This document shows, piece after piece, positions 25,167 to 33,669 of a stretch of DNA of 64,000 bases (position 1 is the first letter of the stretch; each line of letters starts with the position of its first letter). Below the pieces are notes generated by a model. It saw nothing but the letters and a program-made list of their open reading frames with translations, did no database searches and was not told where the DNA came from. Source of the DNA: Acidimicrobiia bacterium. GTDB lineage: Bacteria > Actinomycetota > Acidimicrobiia > Acidimicrobiales > Bin134. The stretch lies in contig JAJDYU010000044.1 in NCBI GenBank assembly GCA_022825005.1, forward strand, positions 1-64,000, given 5' to 3'. The translations under genes were made by a program, and so were the position numbers.

Positions 25167-26252
25167 GTGAGCGCCATCTGCACCGAAGAGGTGGTCGCCG
25201 CCGGTTTGGCTGCTGGACTCGACGCCGTCGGGGTGGCCTCGGCCGAGCGGTTCGAGTCCACCCGGACCACCCTGGTATCCCGGCGAGAGCAGGGCCTCCA
25301 CGGGGGGATGGCGTTCACCTACAGGAACCCGGAGCGCTCCACTGATCCGGGCCGAACGCTGAGCGGGGCGCGGTCTCTCGTGGTGGGAGCGCTGGGCTAC
25401 AGGCGCCCCGCCCCAGCGAAGCCCGACCGGGCCACGGGGCGAGTGGCCGCCTATGCCCGCCGTGACCACTACGCGAGTTTGCGAAGCGCCCTCAGCCAGG
25501 TGGCCGATCTGTTTCACCGCGCCGGGCACAAGGCCGCTGTGGTGGCCGACGACAACGCTCTGGTGGACCGGGAGGCGGCCCAGAGGGCGGGGTTGGGATG
25601 GTACGGCAAGAACAGCAACATCTTGCTTCCGGGCAAAGGGAGCTGGTTCGTGCTGGGATCGGTGATAACCACCGCTGAGTTGGAATCGTCGACCCCGGTG
25701 CCCGATCAGTGCGGGCCGTGCCGCCGCTGCTTGGACGGCTGCCCGACGGGGGCGATAGTGGCCCCCGGCGTCGTGGACGCCCGGCGATGCCTGGCATGGC
25801 TGGTGCAGGCCGACGGTGACTTTCCCCTTGAATTCCGAGAGGCGCTGGGCGACCGGATCTATGGCTGCGACGACTGCCAGGAAGTGTGCCCGCCCAACCG
25901 AGTTGCCGATTCGGTAGGCAGCGGTGAGGGGGGATGGCTCGAAGACGATTCGGAAGACAGCGGTGAGGGGGGGTGGCTCGAAGACGACGCTGCATGGGTA
26001 GATCTGGTGGAACTGCTGCAAATGGACGACGACGAGCTGATGGCCCGTTACGGCCGCTGGTACATCCCCAAGCGCGAGCCCCGCTATGTGCGGCGCAATG
26101 CGCTGGTCGCCCTGGGGAACTCCGGACGGGGTGCCGACCCCGAGGTGGTGCACACTGTGCACCGCTATCAGTCGGCTTCCGACCCCATGCTGGCCCGTCA
26201 CGCCGATTGGGCCGCGGCTGCTCTCGGGGTCAGCACCGTGGAACCGGTTTGA
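25167..26252 (+). CDS. queG: Epoxyqueuosine reductase
   Basis: Cobalamin and 2x[4Fe-4S] enzyme that reduces epoxyqueuosine to queuosine in tRNA. DNALVDREAAQRAGLGWYGK and NILLPGKGSWFVLG are the diagnostic cobalamin-domain segments. The ferredoxin module reads CGPCRRCLDGCPTGAI and YGCDDCQEVCPPN. The C-terminal HEAT-like region is PRYVRRNALVALGN. Start GTG at 25167 gives 361 residues; no ATG exists in frame nearby. Between the iron-sulfur and HEAT-like regions is a duplicated 13-residue acidic segment ending GEGGWLED (25908-25985). Overlaps nothing; the next gene starts 3 nt after the stop. Confidence 0.94.
   Translation: MSAICTEEVVAAGLAAGLDAVGVASAERFESTRTTLVSRREQGLHGGMAFTYRNPERSTDPGRTLSGARSLVVGALGYRRPAPAKPDRATGRVAAYARRDHYASLRSALSQVADLFHRAGHKAAVVADDNALVDREAAQRAGLGWYGKNSNILLPGKGSWFVLGSVITTAELESSTPVPDQCGPCRRCLDGCPTGAIVAPGVVDARRCLAWLVQADGDFPLEFREALGDRIYGCDDCQEVCPPNRVADSVGSGEGGWLEDDSEDSGEGGWLEDDAAWVDLVELLQMDDDELMARYGRWYIPKREPRYVRRNALVALGNSGRGADPEVVHTVHRYQSASDPMLARHADWAAAALGVSTVEPV
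25908..25985 (+). repeat. In-frame 39-nt tandem duplication inside queG
   Basis: Units 25908-25946 and 25947-25985 agree at 36 of 39 positions. They encode DSVGSGEGGWLED and DSEDSGEGGWLED directly after the second iron-sulfur motif. Because 39 is a multiple of three the enzyme frame is preserved. The unit length resembles the 36-39-nt duplications found at gene ends in this window. Confidence 0.93.
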
Positions 26253-26255
26253 GCC

Positions 26256-27398
26256 ATGGCTCGACATCTGCTGGTGACCAACGACTATCCCCCCAAGCTC
26301 GGGGGAATCCAGAACTACCTGTGGGAGCTGTGGCGCCGACTGCCCCCCGATGAGGTGTGCGTGCTGACCCGCTCCCATCCCGGAGACACGGAGTGGGATG
26401 CTCAGCAGGATCATCAGGTGATCCGCTCGCCTCGCCAGTTCCTCCTTCCCACTCGGGAAATGGCCGCCGAGATCACCGACCTGGCCGACGAGATCGGCGC
26501 CGAGCTGGTTCTCTACGACCCCGCGGTCCCCTTGGGCTTGCTGGCTCCCCGGCTTCCCCATCGGTATGGCGTGATCCTCCACGGCGCCGAGGTGACCGTC
26601 CCCGGACGCCTGCCGGGAAGCAAGCAGCTCCTGGCCCAGGTGCTCCGAGGGGCAGAGGTGGTGATCACCGCCGGGCGATACTCGGTAGCCGAAGCCGAAC
26701 GCGCCGCGGGCGGGCCGCTCCCCGCGGTGATCGTGCCCCCGGGGGTCGACGTCAACCGGTTCAAGCCTCTGGATGCGGCCCAGCGGCGGGCCGCCCGTTT
26801 TCGATTCGGGCTACCGACCGACGCCCCGGTGGTGGTGTCCATCAGCCGGCTGGTGCCCCGCAAGGGCATGGACGTGCTCATTGCCGCCTCGGCCCGGCTG
26901 GCCGAGCGCCATCCGGGGCTCACCTTGGCGGTGGCCGGGGCGGGCCGCGACCGGGCCCGGCTGGATCGGATGATCGGCACCACGGGCGCGCCGGCCCGCC
27001 TGCTGGATCGGGTGGCCGATGCGGACCTGCCCGACCTGTACGGCTGTGCCGACGTGTTCGCCATGGTGTGCCGCCAGCGCTGGGGAGGCCTGGAGCAGGA
27101 GGGGTTCGGCATCGTGTTCTTGGAGGCGGCCGCCGCCGGGGTGCCTCAACTGGCCGGCGACAGCGGGGGAGCGGCCGAGGCGGTTGAGCATGGCCGAACC
27201 GGCTTGGTGGTGCAGAAGCCCGGTCAGCTAGACGCAGTGATCGCATGCCTGGACGCCCTTTTGTCGGATCGGGTTCGCCTTCAGCGGATGGGATTGGAGA
27301 GCCGGCTAAGGGCAGTGGCCGAGTTCTCCTACGACCACATGGCCGAACGGCTCCGAACCGTGATCGCCGAGGTCATAGCCCGCAGGATGAATCGCTGA
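26256..27398 (+). CDS. GT4 glycosyltransferase, PimB-like mannosyltransferase
   Basis: GT-B fold family 4 transferase of 380 residues. The acceptor domain starts LLVTNDYPPKLGGIQNYLWEL and includes PHRYGVILHGAEV. The donor domain has VVPPGVDVNRF-like IVPPGVDVNRFKP, SISRLVPRKGMDVLI, AGAGRDRARLD and the nucleotide-sugar Ex7E-type motif in EQEGFGIVFLEAAAAGVP. This pattern matches PimB, which adds the second mannose to phosphatidyl-inositol mannosides at the inner membrane face in actinobacteria. ATG at 26256 is 3 nt after queG, and the stop overlaps the next ATG by one base. Assignment to PimB rather than another GT4 is probable, not certain. Confidence 0.85.
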   Translation: MARHLLVTNDYPPKLGGIQNYLWELWRRLPPDEVCVLTRSHPGDTEWDAQQDHQVIRSPRQFLLPTREMAAEITDLADEIGAELVLYDPAVPLGLLAPRLPHRYGVILHGAEVTVPGRLPGSKQLLAQVLRGAEVVITAGRYSVAEAERAAGGPLPAVIVPPGVDVNRFKPLDAAQRRAARFRFGLPTDAPVVVSISRLVPRKGMDVLIAASARLAERHPGLTLAVAGAGRDRARLDRMIGTTGAPARLLDRVADADLPDLYGCADVFAMVCRQRWGGLEQEGFGIVFLEAAAAGVPQLAGDSGGAAEAVEHGRTGLVVQKPGQLDAVIACLDALLSDRVRLQRMGLESRLRAVAEFSYDHMAERLRTVIAEVIARRMNR

Positions 27399-27898
27399 TG
27401 GCTTTGGGCAGCGGCCTGGTGCCCCCAGAAGTGGAGGGATCGGGCCTCATCCGGGCGTGCTGGACGGGGACATGGGTGTTCGTCGCGGTTGCTGTTTTGA
27501 CCACCGCATTTCCCGATCCCATGGCGGTGCCCATTGCGGTGGTGTCGCTCGGTCTGCTGGGCCTGGGCTGCTGGGCCATGCTCTGGGCTTTCCAGCGGGC
27601 CTTGCAGCGCAGCCGATACGAGCTGATCGGGGTTGGGGGCCTTTATTTCCTGGCGGGCTGCGCACCCCGCGCCGTGCGGGTCTCGATGATGGCCGCGTTG
27701 GCTCTGGAGTTGGCGGTGGCGCTGGCCGCGGCCTCGGTGCGTCCGTTTACCGCGTCTGCGTTCGGTATCCTGGTACCTGTCTATGCTCTGGGCTTGTCCG
27801 GCGCATGGGGTGCCAGACATGGGACCTTCCCACCCCGGCCCCCCGACGGCACAACTTCAGAACGCGGCGATCCCAGCAGGAACGGTAACGATGTTTGA
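27398..27898 (+). CDS. Membrane protein, unknown function
   Basis: Protein of 166 residues with four likely membrane segments: WVFVAVAVLTTAFPDPMAV, VVSLGLLGLGCWAMLWAF, MMAALALELAVALAAASV and FGILVPVYALGLSGAWGA. The C-terminal 20 residues are polar. ATG at 27398 shares a base with the mannosyltransferase stop (TGATG), and its own end overlaps the SRPBCC gene by 8 nt, so expression is coupled in both directions. It is not recognised as a defined family; similar small membrane proteins often follow PimB-like genes in actinobacteria, which is from memory and not tested. Confidence 0.78.
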   Translation: MALGSGLVPPEVEGSGLIRACWTGTWVFVAVAVLTTAFPDPMAVPIAVVSLGLLGLGCWAMLWAFQRALQRSRYELIGVGGLYFLAGCAPRAVRVSMMAALALELAVALAAASVRPFTASAFGILVPVYALGLSGAWGARHGTFPPRPPDGTTSERGDPSRNGNDV

Positions 27899-28352
27899 GC
27901 AGGCCACCAAGAGCATCACCATAGAAGCCTCGCCCGCGCGCTGCTTCGAGGTGGTGTGCGATTTCGAGTCCTATCCCGAATGGGCCACCGAGGTGAAACA
28001 GGTCGAGGTGGTTCGACGAGACGACGACGGGCGAGGCGGTTTGGTGTCGTTTCGGGCCGCGGCCATGGGCCGCAGCACCAACTATCTGCTGGAGTACTAC
28101 TACGGCTCCAACCCTCTGCGGGTCACCTGGCGTCTGGTGCAAGGGGATCTGACCCGGCGCCTCGACGGCGAGTACTGCTTCAATCCGGTGCCCGGCGAGC
28201 CGGATCGCACCGAGGTTACCTATCACCTCGCCGTCCAAATGGTTATGCCGCTGCCCGGATTCGTGAAGCGCCGGGCCGAGGCGCGAGTCATGCAGACCGC
28301 GCTGGAGGACCTGCGCCGCCGAGCCGAATCGGGTGCCGGGAAACTCCTCTGA
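27891..28352 (+). CDS. SRPBCC/polyketide cyclase-like protein
   Basis: START/Bet-v1-type lipid-binding fold of 153 residues: TIEASPARCFEVVCDFESYPEWATEVKQVEVV is the classic N-terminal beta-hairpin and helix of the Coq10/RatA-like group, followed by alternating strands up to VMPLPGFVKRRAEARVMQTAL. It probably binds a hydrophobic ligand; no catalytic set is visible. The ATG at 27891 lies inside the previous gene's last codons (8-nt overlap). Last gene of the trpD-queG-GT4-membrane-SRPBCC run; the aminotransferase begins 30 nt later. Confidence 0.85.
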   Translation: MFEQATKSITIEASPARCFEVVCDFESYPEWATEVKQVEVVRRDDDGRGGLVSFRAAAMGRSTNYLLEYYYGSNPLRVTWRLVQGDLTRRLDGEYCFNPVPGEPDRTEVTYHLAVQMVMPLPGFVKRRAEARVMQTALEDLRRRAESGAGKLL

Positions 28353-28382
28353 ATTCGCCCTTCTAGAAAGTAGATTGGACCT

Positions 28383-29558
28383 GTGGAGTTCCGCCGGATC
28401 AACAACCTGCCCCCGTACGTCTTCACCATCATCAACGACCTGAAGGTGGAGGGCCGACGGGCCGGCCACGACATAATCGACCTGGGATTCGGCAATCCCG
28501 ACCTCCCGTCGCCCGACATTGCGGTGGAGAAGCTGGCCGAGGCCACTCGCAACCCCCGCAACCACCGGTACTCGGCCAGCCGGGGCATACCCAAGCTGCG
28601 TGAGGCCATCGCCGGCTACTACGCCCGGCGGTTCGGCGTATACCTCGACCCCGACACCGAGGTAATCAACACCATCGGGGCCAAGGAGGGGTTCTCCCAT
28701 CTCATGTGGACCCTGCTCCAGCCCGGCGATGCCGCCCTGGTGCCTTCGCCCTCCTATCCGATCCACCTCTATGCCCCGCTGTTTGCCGGAGCCGAGGTGC
28801 GCGAGATCCCGTTGAGCACCGGCACCGATTTCTTCGGCACCATGCAGGAGCGTTGGCGCTACTCCTGGCCCAAGCCCCGCATCATCGTGCTCTCGTTTCC
28901 CCACAACCCCACCACCGCCTGCGTCGACTTGGAGTTCATGGCCGGTGTGGTGGCCTTCGCCAAAGAGCACGATGTGCTGCTGGTCCACGACTTCGCCTAC
29001 GCCGATCTGGGCTACGACGGCTATCTGCCGCCGTCCATCATGCAGGTGGAGGGGGCCAAGGACGTGGCGGTGGAGCTCTATTCCATGACCAAGTCGTTTT
29101 CCATGGCCGGTTGGCGGGTGGCGTTCATGGTGGGCAATCCCGAAGTGGTGGCGGCGTTGGCCAAGCTCAAGTCCTATCTGGACTACGGCACCTTCCAGCC
29201 CATCCAGATAGCGGCCACCGTGACCCTGAACGAGGCCCCCGGCCATCCCAAAGAGGTGTGCGACATCTATCAGAGCCGCCGCGACGCCCTGTGCTTGGGA
29301 CTGAACCGCATGGGGTGGGATGTGGAGCCGCCTCAGGGGACCATGTTCGTGTGGGCCAAGATCCCCGAGCCCTATCGGGAGATGGGGTCGGTGGAGTTCG
29401 CCTCCTGGCTGGTTCGAGACGCCCGGGTGGCGGTCTCACCTGGGGTGGGATTCGGTCCCGGTGGGGAGGGCCACGTGAGGTTCGCGCTAATCGAGAACGA
29501 GCAGCGCACGGCGCAGGCTGTCCGCCAGCTTCGCCAATCGCTGGCCAAGCTGGGCTAG
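28383..29558 (+). CDS. Class I/II PLP aminotransferase (AlaC-like)
   Basis: Fold type I aminotransferase of 391 residues. [14 protein letters not shown] and [20 protein letters not shown] open the domain; [12 protein letters not shown] holds the PLP Asn, [14 protein letters not shown] the Asp and Tyr, and [19 protein letters not shown] the Schiff-base Lys. [10 protein letters not shown] carries the carboxylate-binding Arg. The overall pattern is that of glutamate-pyruvate transaminase AlaC and related alanine-forming enzymes. Start is GTG at 28383. Phosphofructokinase starts 23 nt downstream, which makes a small pyruvate/glycolysis-linked pair. Confidence 0.9.
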   Translation: MEFRRINNLPPYVFTIINDLKVEGRRAGHDIIDLGFGNPDLPSPDIAVEKLAEATRNPRNHRYSASRGIPKLREAIAGYYARRFGVYLDPDTEVINTIGAKEGFSHLMWTLLQPGDAALVPSPSYPIHLYAPLFAGAEVREIPLSTGTDFFGTMQERWRYSWPKPRIIVLSFPHNPTTACVDLEFMAGVVAFAKEHDVLLVHDFAYADLGYDGYLPPSIMQVEGAKDVAVELYSMTKSFSMAGWRVAFMVGNPEVVAALAKLKSYLDYGTFQPIQIAATVTLNEAPGHPKEVCDIYQSRRDALCLGLNRMGWDVEPPQGTMFVWAKIPEPYREMGSVEFASWLVRDARVAVSPGVGFGPGGEGHVRFALIENEQRTAQAVRQLRQSLAKLG

Positions 29559-29581
29559 CAGCAAGTCCCCATGAGATCCCA

Positions 29582-30613
29582 ATGAGAGTCGGCCTGTTGA
29601 CCGGGGGCGGCGACTGCCCGGGGTTGAACGCCGTCATCCGGGCCATCGTGCGCAAGGCCGAGCGCCACTACGGCGATTCGGTGATCGGCTTCCTGGACGG
29701 GTGGCGCGGCGTTCTCGAAGGCGAATTCATCGAGGTTGACGTCCAGTTCATGCGGGGAACCCTGCCCCGGGGCGGAACGGTGTTGGGCACCTCTCGAATG
29801 TCTCCCCGGATGTACGACGACGGGATCGAGCGGGTGCGACAAACCATGGAGGCCACCGGTACTGACGCGCTGATCGTCATCGGAGGCGAGGGGACCCTGT
29901 CGGCGGGCGTAGGGGTGAACGAGGCGGGCGCTGCCAATGTGGTGGGCGTGCCCAAGACCATCGACAACGACATCGGGCTCACCGAGCTCACCTTCGGGTT
30001 CGATACCGCGGTGGAGATCGCCACCGGCACCATCGACCGGCTGCACACCACCGCGGAATCGCACGATCGGGTGATGGTGGTGGAGGTAATGGGCCGCCAC
30101 GTAGGGCACATCGCCACCTGGGCCGGCATCGCCGGGGGAGCCACCCTCACCTTGATTCCCGAGGATCCCTTCGATATCGATGCGGTGGCAGAAGCCATCA
30201 TTCGACGCCACCAGCGGGGTCGATGGGCGTCGATCGTGGTGGTAGCCGAAGGGGCCCAGCCCAAGGAGGGCACGTTGGAGCTGCCCGAACCGGAAGTCGA
30301 TCAATTCGGCCATGTCCGGTTGGGGGGAATCGGCCAGGTGGTGGCCACCGAGATCGAGGCCCGAACCGGCTTCGACACCAGGGTCACTGTGTTGGGCCAT
30401 GTCCAGAGGGGGGGCACGCCCTCGGCATTCGACCGAGTTCTGTGCTCGTGGTATGGCATCGCGGCGATCGACGCCGTCCACGACAGCGCCTGGGGGTCGA
30501 TGGTGGCCTTCCAAAACGGCGAGATGGCCCGAGTTCGGCTGGCCGACGCGGTGGCCGAGCTGAAACCGGTCAGCCCCGCGCTCTACGACGTGGCCCGCAC
30601 CTTCTTCGCCTAG
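29582..30613 (+). CDS. 6-phosphofructokinase (group III, ATP-type motif)
   Basis: Phosphorylates fructose 6-phosphate to the 1,6-bisphosphate. The 343 residues carry LLTGGGDCPGLNAVIR, GGTVLGTSR, IVIGGEGTLSAG, VPKTIDNDI, TAESHDRVMVVEVMGRHVGH and HVQRGGTPSAFDR. The Gly in GGEGT predicts ATP use (pyrophosphate enzymes have Asp there), while the Lys in PKTIDND is the one seen in PPi-PFKs and in actinobacterial group III ATP enzymes. ATG at 29582 is well defined by homology; an open frame further upstream belongs to the aminotransferase region. A hairpin follows the stop. Confidence 0.95.
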   Translation: MRVGLLTGGGDCPGLNAVIRAIVRKAERHYGDSVIGFLDGWRGVLEGEFIEVDVQFMRGTLPRGGTVLGTSRMSPRMYDDGIERVRQTMEATGTDALIVIGGEGTLSAGVGVNEAGAANVVGVPKTIDNDIGLTELTFGFDTAVEIATGTIDRLHTTAESHDRVMVVEVMGRHVGHIATWAGIAGGATLTLIPEDPFDIDAVAEAIIRRHQRGRWASIVVVAEGAQPKEGTLELPEPEVDQFGHVRLGGIGQVVATEIEARTGFDTRVTVLGHVQRGGTPSAFDRVLCSWYGIAAIDAVHDSAWGSMVAFQNGEMARVRLADAVAELKPVSPALYDVARTFFA

Positions 30614-30631
30614 CGACTGCCGGTATCCCTC

Positions 30632-30648
30632 GCGGCCTAAAGGGCCGC
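30632..30648. terminator. Bidirectional hairpin between convergent genes
   Basis: GCGGCC (30632-30637) and GGCCGC (30643-30648) with a five-base loop TAAAG, between the phosphofructokinase stop and the lipoprotein stop. GC-rich, short, without a marked T tract on either side. Confidence 0.45.
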
Positions 30649-30671
30649 CAAGCGTTGTCGCTATTGCTTTG

Positions 30672-31475
30672 CTAGAAGTCCAGGCTGAAATCCGGGGGCA
30701 ATCCGGGCGGCAGCGTGGGGGTGGGCTCGGGCGTCGGGGTTGCGGCGACGGTGGGCGTGACCAGCGGCTCAGGCGTCGGCGTCTCCGGCGGCGCTGTTGG
30801 CGTCTCGGCCGGTGGAGTGGGTTCGGGGGTCGTGGTCGGAGTGGGCTCGGGGGTGGGCTCGGGCTGGTATTCGGGGTCAACCGAGTAGAAGTCGTCCCTG
30901 GTCACGGGCAGATCGCTCTCCCCGCTGTCGGTAGGAAGCGGCACGGGATTGTCATTGAGCAGCAGCGCGAAGCGGTTGGAGTTGGTGTTCTCGATGGCGG
31001 TGAATGCCAGCTGGGCCACCGCGAGCTGGCGGTTCTCGCCCTCCAAGCGCTCTTCGAACACCTCCGATTCCAACGCCACGGTCACCAGATCGCTGGCCGG
31101 GTCGACGTTGACCCCCACCACCTCGACGTCGGCTGGCAGGGCGGTGGACAGGGCTTGTTCTGACTCATCCTCGTTGGGGGCCGAGAACAGGGCCTCCAGC
31201 ACGGCATTGGGCCGGGCTGGGCTGGCCACGCTGCGCATGACCGGGGAGAGCAGGTTGTTCTCGTCGATCAAGTAGATGACCACCTCTTGGGTTATCAGCG
31301 GCGTCGGCTCGGGTGACTCGGTTGGTGCGACCAACTCATCGGGGAGCCGCGAGTAGTCCACGGTGCGGGGGCGACCGTCCTCGGGTACTGAGCAGGCGGT
31401 GGCCAGCAGCAGAGCCGCGGCCAAGGCCGTCCCCAACGCCGCCCCGGGGCGCCTCATTGCGAATTTCCTGGTCAT
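30672..31475 (-). CDS. GerMN-domain lipoprotein (reduced LpqB-like)
   Basis: Secreted lipoprotein of 267 residues. The signal peptide starts MTRKFAMRRPG and ends at the lipobox LLATACSV, so Cys is lipidated. One GerMN domain follows (VVIYLIDENNLLSPVMRSV to NSNRFALLLNDN). The last 70 residues are a proline/threonine-rich stalk of PTPEPTP-type repeats. ATG at 31475 overlaps the histidine kinase stop by 4 nt (ATGA), which decides the start against a longer open frame. In actinobacteria the mtrA-mtrB pair is followed by lpqB, a GerMN plus beta-propeller lipoprotein; here only the GerMN part remains. Possibly an extracytoplasmic modulator of the kinase. Confidence 0.85.
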   Translation of the reverse strand: MTRKFAMRRPGAALGTALAAALLLATACSVPEDGRPRTVDYSRLPDELVAPTESPEPTPLITQEVVIYLIDENNLLSPVMRSVASPARPNAVLEALFSAPNEDESEQALSTALPADVEVVGVNVDPASDLVTVALESEVFEERLEGENRQLAVAQLAFTAIENTNSNRFALLLNDNPVPLPTDSGESDLPVTRDDFYSVDPEYQPEPTPEPTPTTTPEPTPPAETPTAPPETPTPEPLVTPTVAATPTPEPTPTLPPGLPPDFSLDF

Positions 31476-32929
31476 GACACGGCGATGGGGAGATGGACGA
31501 CGAATCTGGTCCCCGGCTGGCCGTCGGGCCGGTCCTCGCACCAAACGCGGCCCTCGTGGAGTCGAACGTGCTCGGCCACCAGCGCCAGGCCCAATCCCAC
31601 CCCGGTAGTGGTTCCCCGCTCGACAGTCTGTCGGCCTCGGGAGAATCGGTCGAAGATGTGCTCCTTCTCATCGTCGGCAACACCGGGCCCGGCGTCGTCT
31701 ACCGCGATGACGACCTCTCTAAGGTGGTGGCCGAGGGTAATCCTGGAGGCCCCACCCGCATATTTCTGGGCGTTGCTCAGGAGGTTGTCGATCACTTGCA
31801 CCAGCCGGCGCTTGTCGGCCCGCACCCTGGTTCGGGCGGTTACCAGGTCGCAGACAATGGGAATATCCACTGGGCTGGTGGCCGACACCGCGTTCTCCAC
31901 GAACTCCAGCAGGTTGAACACGTCTAAATCGAGTTCGGCGGTGCCCACATCGAAGCGGGAGATTTCCAGCAAATCCTCTACCAGGTGCTCGAAGCGGTTG
32001 ACGTCCTCGGTCAGCAAGTCAAGCGCCGTCCGGGCCCTCTCCGGCAAATCGGCCCGGCGGGTGTTCATGACCTCCAAGGAGGCCGACAGGGTCATCAGCG
32101 GCGATCGCAGCTCATGGCTGACCTCGGACGCGAACCGTTCGTCGCGGGCGATCCGGTCTTGGAGCGCGCCCACCATGTCGTTGAACGAGTCGGTGAGCGC
32201 GACCAGCTCTCGGGCCGCGCCGGCTTCCAGCCGGGTGCTCAGGTCGCCGTGGGCGATGGACTGGGCCGCAGAGCCTATTTCCACCAGCGGGCGCAGCAGG
32301 CGGCGGCTGGCCCAGAACCCGACCCCGGCCGAGGCCAGAGTCACGCCTCCGCCGGCACTGGCGAGGATTATTCCCAGCGAGCCCAGAGTGTCCTCGATCT
32401 CATCCAAGGGCGTGGCCTCGTAATAGGAGGCGTTGTGGCCGGGGATGGGAATGCCGATCACCAAGAAGGGCTTGTCCCTCACCCGATAGCGCATGCGAGC
32501 CGGTGTGCCGCCCTCCACCGTTCGGCGGAGCCGTTCGTCGATGTCGCCCTGCTCGAACTCGAAGGACGGCTGGAACCAGTCGCTGCCCACCCTGAGCACC
32601 GGACGGGAGCCCTCGGGGGTGGCCAGCGTGCTGACCAGGTTCTGGAGAGCTTCCGACTCGATGTCGGGGCTGAGTCGGCGGTTGACCACCGAGGCGTTGA
32701 ACCCCACCGTGGCCAGGGCGTCGTTCTCCCGCCCGTTGAGCAGGTTCTGGCGGGTCAGCGCGAACACGGTCACGCTGAGCAGCGCCGACAGCAGCAGCGT
32801 GGTCAGCACGAGGGCCAGGATGATGCGGGTGCGGAGCCTCAGCCGGCGAGCCCGGGACCCCGCCCGGTGCCAGATTTGGGAGGCAAGTCCTTGCCTGCTG
32901 GCCGGCGCACCTGCTTCAGACCAGGTCAT
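31472..32929 (-). CDS. Sensor histidine kinase (MtrB-like)
   Basis: Membrane histidine kinase of 485 residues. TM1 is IILALVLTTLLLSALLSVTVFAL (about 35-57, shortened here in sense), then an extracytoplasmic domain of about 120 residues, TM2 near GIILASAGGGVTLASAGVGF, a HAMP domain (RRLLRPLVEIGSAAQSIA), the phosphoacceptor His in ASEVSHELRSPL, and ATPase boxes DNLLSNAQKY (N), DAGPGVADDE (G1) and GVGLGLALVAEHV (G2). The start is ATG at 32929; an earlier in-frame start would overlap the regulator gene extensively. It lies 13 nt after the response regulator and is coupled to the GerMN lipoprotein, reproducing the mtrA-mtrB-lpqB order. Confidence 0.92.
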   Translation of the reverse strand: MTWSEAGAPASRQGLASQIWHRAGSRARRLRLRTRIILALVLTTLLLSALLSVTVFALTRQNLLNGRENDALATVGFNASVVNRRLSPDIESEALQNLVSTLATPEGSRPVLRVGSDWFQPSFEFEQGDIDERLRRTVEGGTPARMRYRVRDKPFLVIGIPIPGHNASYYEATPLDEIEDTLGSLGIILASAGGGVTLASAGVGFWASRRLLRPLVEIGSAAQSIAHGDLSTRLEAGAARELVALTDSFNDMVGALQDRIARDERFASEVSHELRSPLMTLSASLEVMNTRRADLPERARTALDLLTEDVNRFEHLVEDLLEISRFDVGTAELDLDVFNLLEFVENAVSATSPVDIPIVCDLVTARTRVRADKRRLVQVIDNLLSNAQKYAGGASRITLGHHLREVVIAVDDAGPGVADDEKEHIFDRFSRGRQTVERGTTTGVGLGLALVAEHVRLHEGRVWCEDRPDGQPGTRFVVHLPIAVS

Positions 32930-32942
32930 TGGCGTGTTGCCC

Positions 32943-33623
32943 CTAGGTCTGGAGCTTGTATCCCAGGCCGCGAACGGTGACCACGTAACGCGGGTTGGCC
33001 GGGTCGGTCTCGATTTTGGTGCGCAGCCGTCGGATGTGGACGTCCACCAATCGGCCGTCGCCGAAGTATCCGAGATCCCACACTCGCTCAAGGAGCACTT
33101 CACGGCTGAGCACCTTGCCGGAATTGCTGGCCAACTCGACCAAGAGGCGGAACTCCGTCTTGGTGAGGTGGGCTTCTTCCCCGTCGACGGTTACCACGCC
33201 CTGCTCGGGCATGATCTCCAACTGCCCGAAGCGCAGTTCAGTCATGGTGGAATCGGTGGTTCGGACCCGGCGCAAAAGGGCGCGGATTCGGGCGGATAGC
33301 TCTTTGGGCGCGAAGGGTTTGGTGAGGTAGTCGTCGGCGCCCGCCTCCAGCCCGGCCACCACATCGTGGGTGTCGGCTCGGGCTGTGACCATGATGATGG
33401 GAACGTCGCTGGTGCGGCGGATCGTGCGGCATACCTCGAAGCCGTCGATGTCGGGGAGCATTATGTCGATGAGGACGACGTCGGCCGGAGCCTCCGAGAA
33501 GGCGTCGAAGGCATCTTGTCCGTTGGCCGCCTCGGCAACGTCCCAGCCCTCGTCTTCGAGGGCAAGACGGACCGCGGTGCGTATCCTCTCGTCGTCCTCA
33601 ATGGCCAGGATGCGAGTTCCCAC
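32943..33623 (-). CDS. OmpR-family response regulator (MtrA-like)
   Basis: Two-component regulator of 226 residues. The receiver has acidic ED-D (IEDDE), phosphoacceptor Asp53 in VLIDIMLPDIDG, Thr in MVTARADT and Lys in YLTKPFAPKEL. The winged-helix domain follows from LRFGQLEIMPEQ through TKTEFRLLVELASNSGKVLSREVLLERVW to VDVHIRRLRTKIE and VRGLGYKLQT. The GLEAGADDYLTKPFAPKEL and RLVDVHIRRLR segments are close to MtrA. Start is GTG at 33621-33623. Just upstream an inverted repeat CTGAAA/TTTCAG (33627-33632, 33641-33646) may be a regulatory site or terminator. First gene of the three-gene signalling operon. Confidence 0.93.
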   Translation of the reverse strand: MGTRILAIEDDERIRTAVRLALEDEGWDVAEAANGQDAFDAFSEAPADVVLIDIMLPDIDGFEVCRTIRRTSDVPIIMVTARADTHDVVAGLEAGADDYLTKPFAPKELSARIRALLRRVRTTDSTMTELRFGQLEIMPEQGVVTVDGEEAHLTKTEFRLLVELASNSGKVLSREVLLERVWDLGYFGDGRLVDVHIRRLRTKIETDPANPRYVVTVRGLGYKLQT

Positions 33624-33669
33624 CCTGAAATGGTGCCTGATTTTCAGCCCAGATGCGTGGCAGGGGGGC

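Noticed and set aside
24978-26582. A 534-residue minus-strand frame antisense to queG and the GT4 gene
   Set aside because: No domain resemblance, and the repeat inside it is simply the reverse of the queG tandem repeat.
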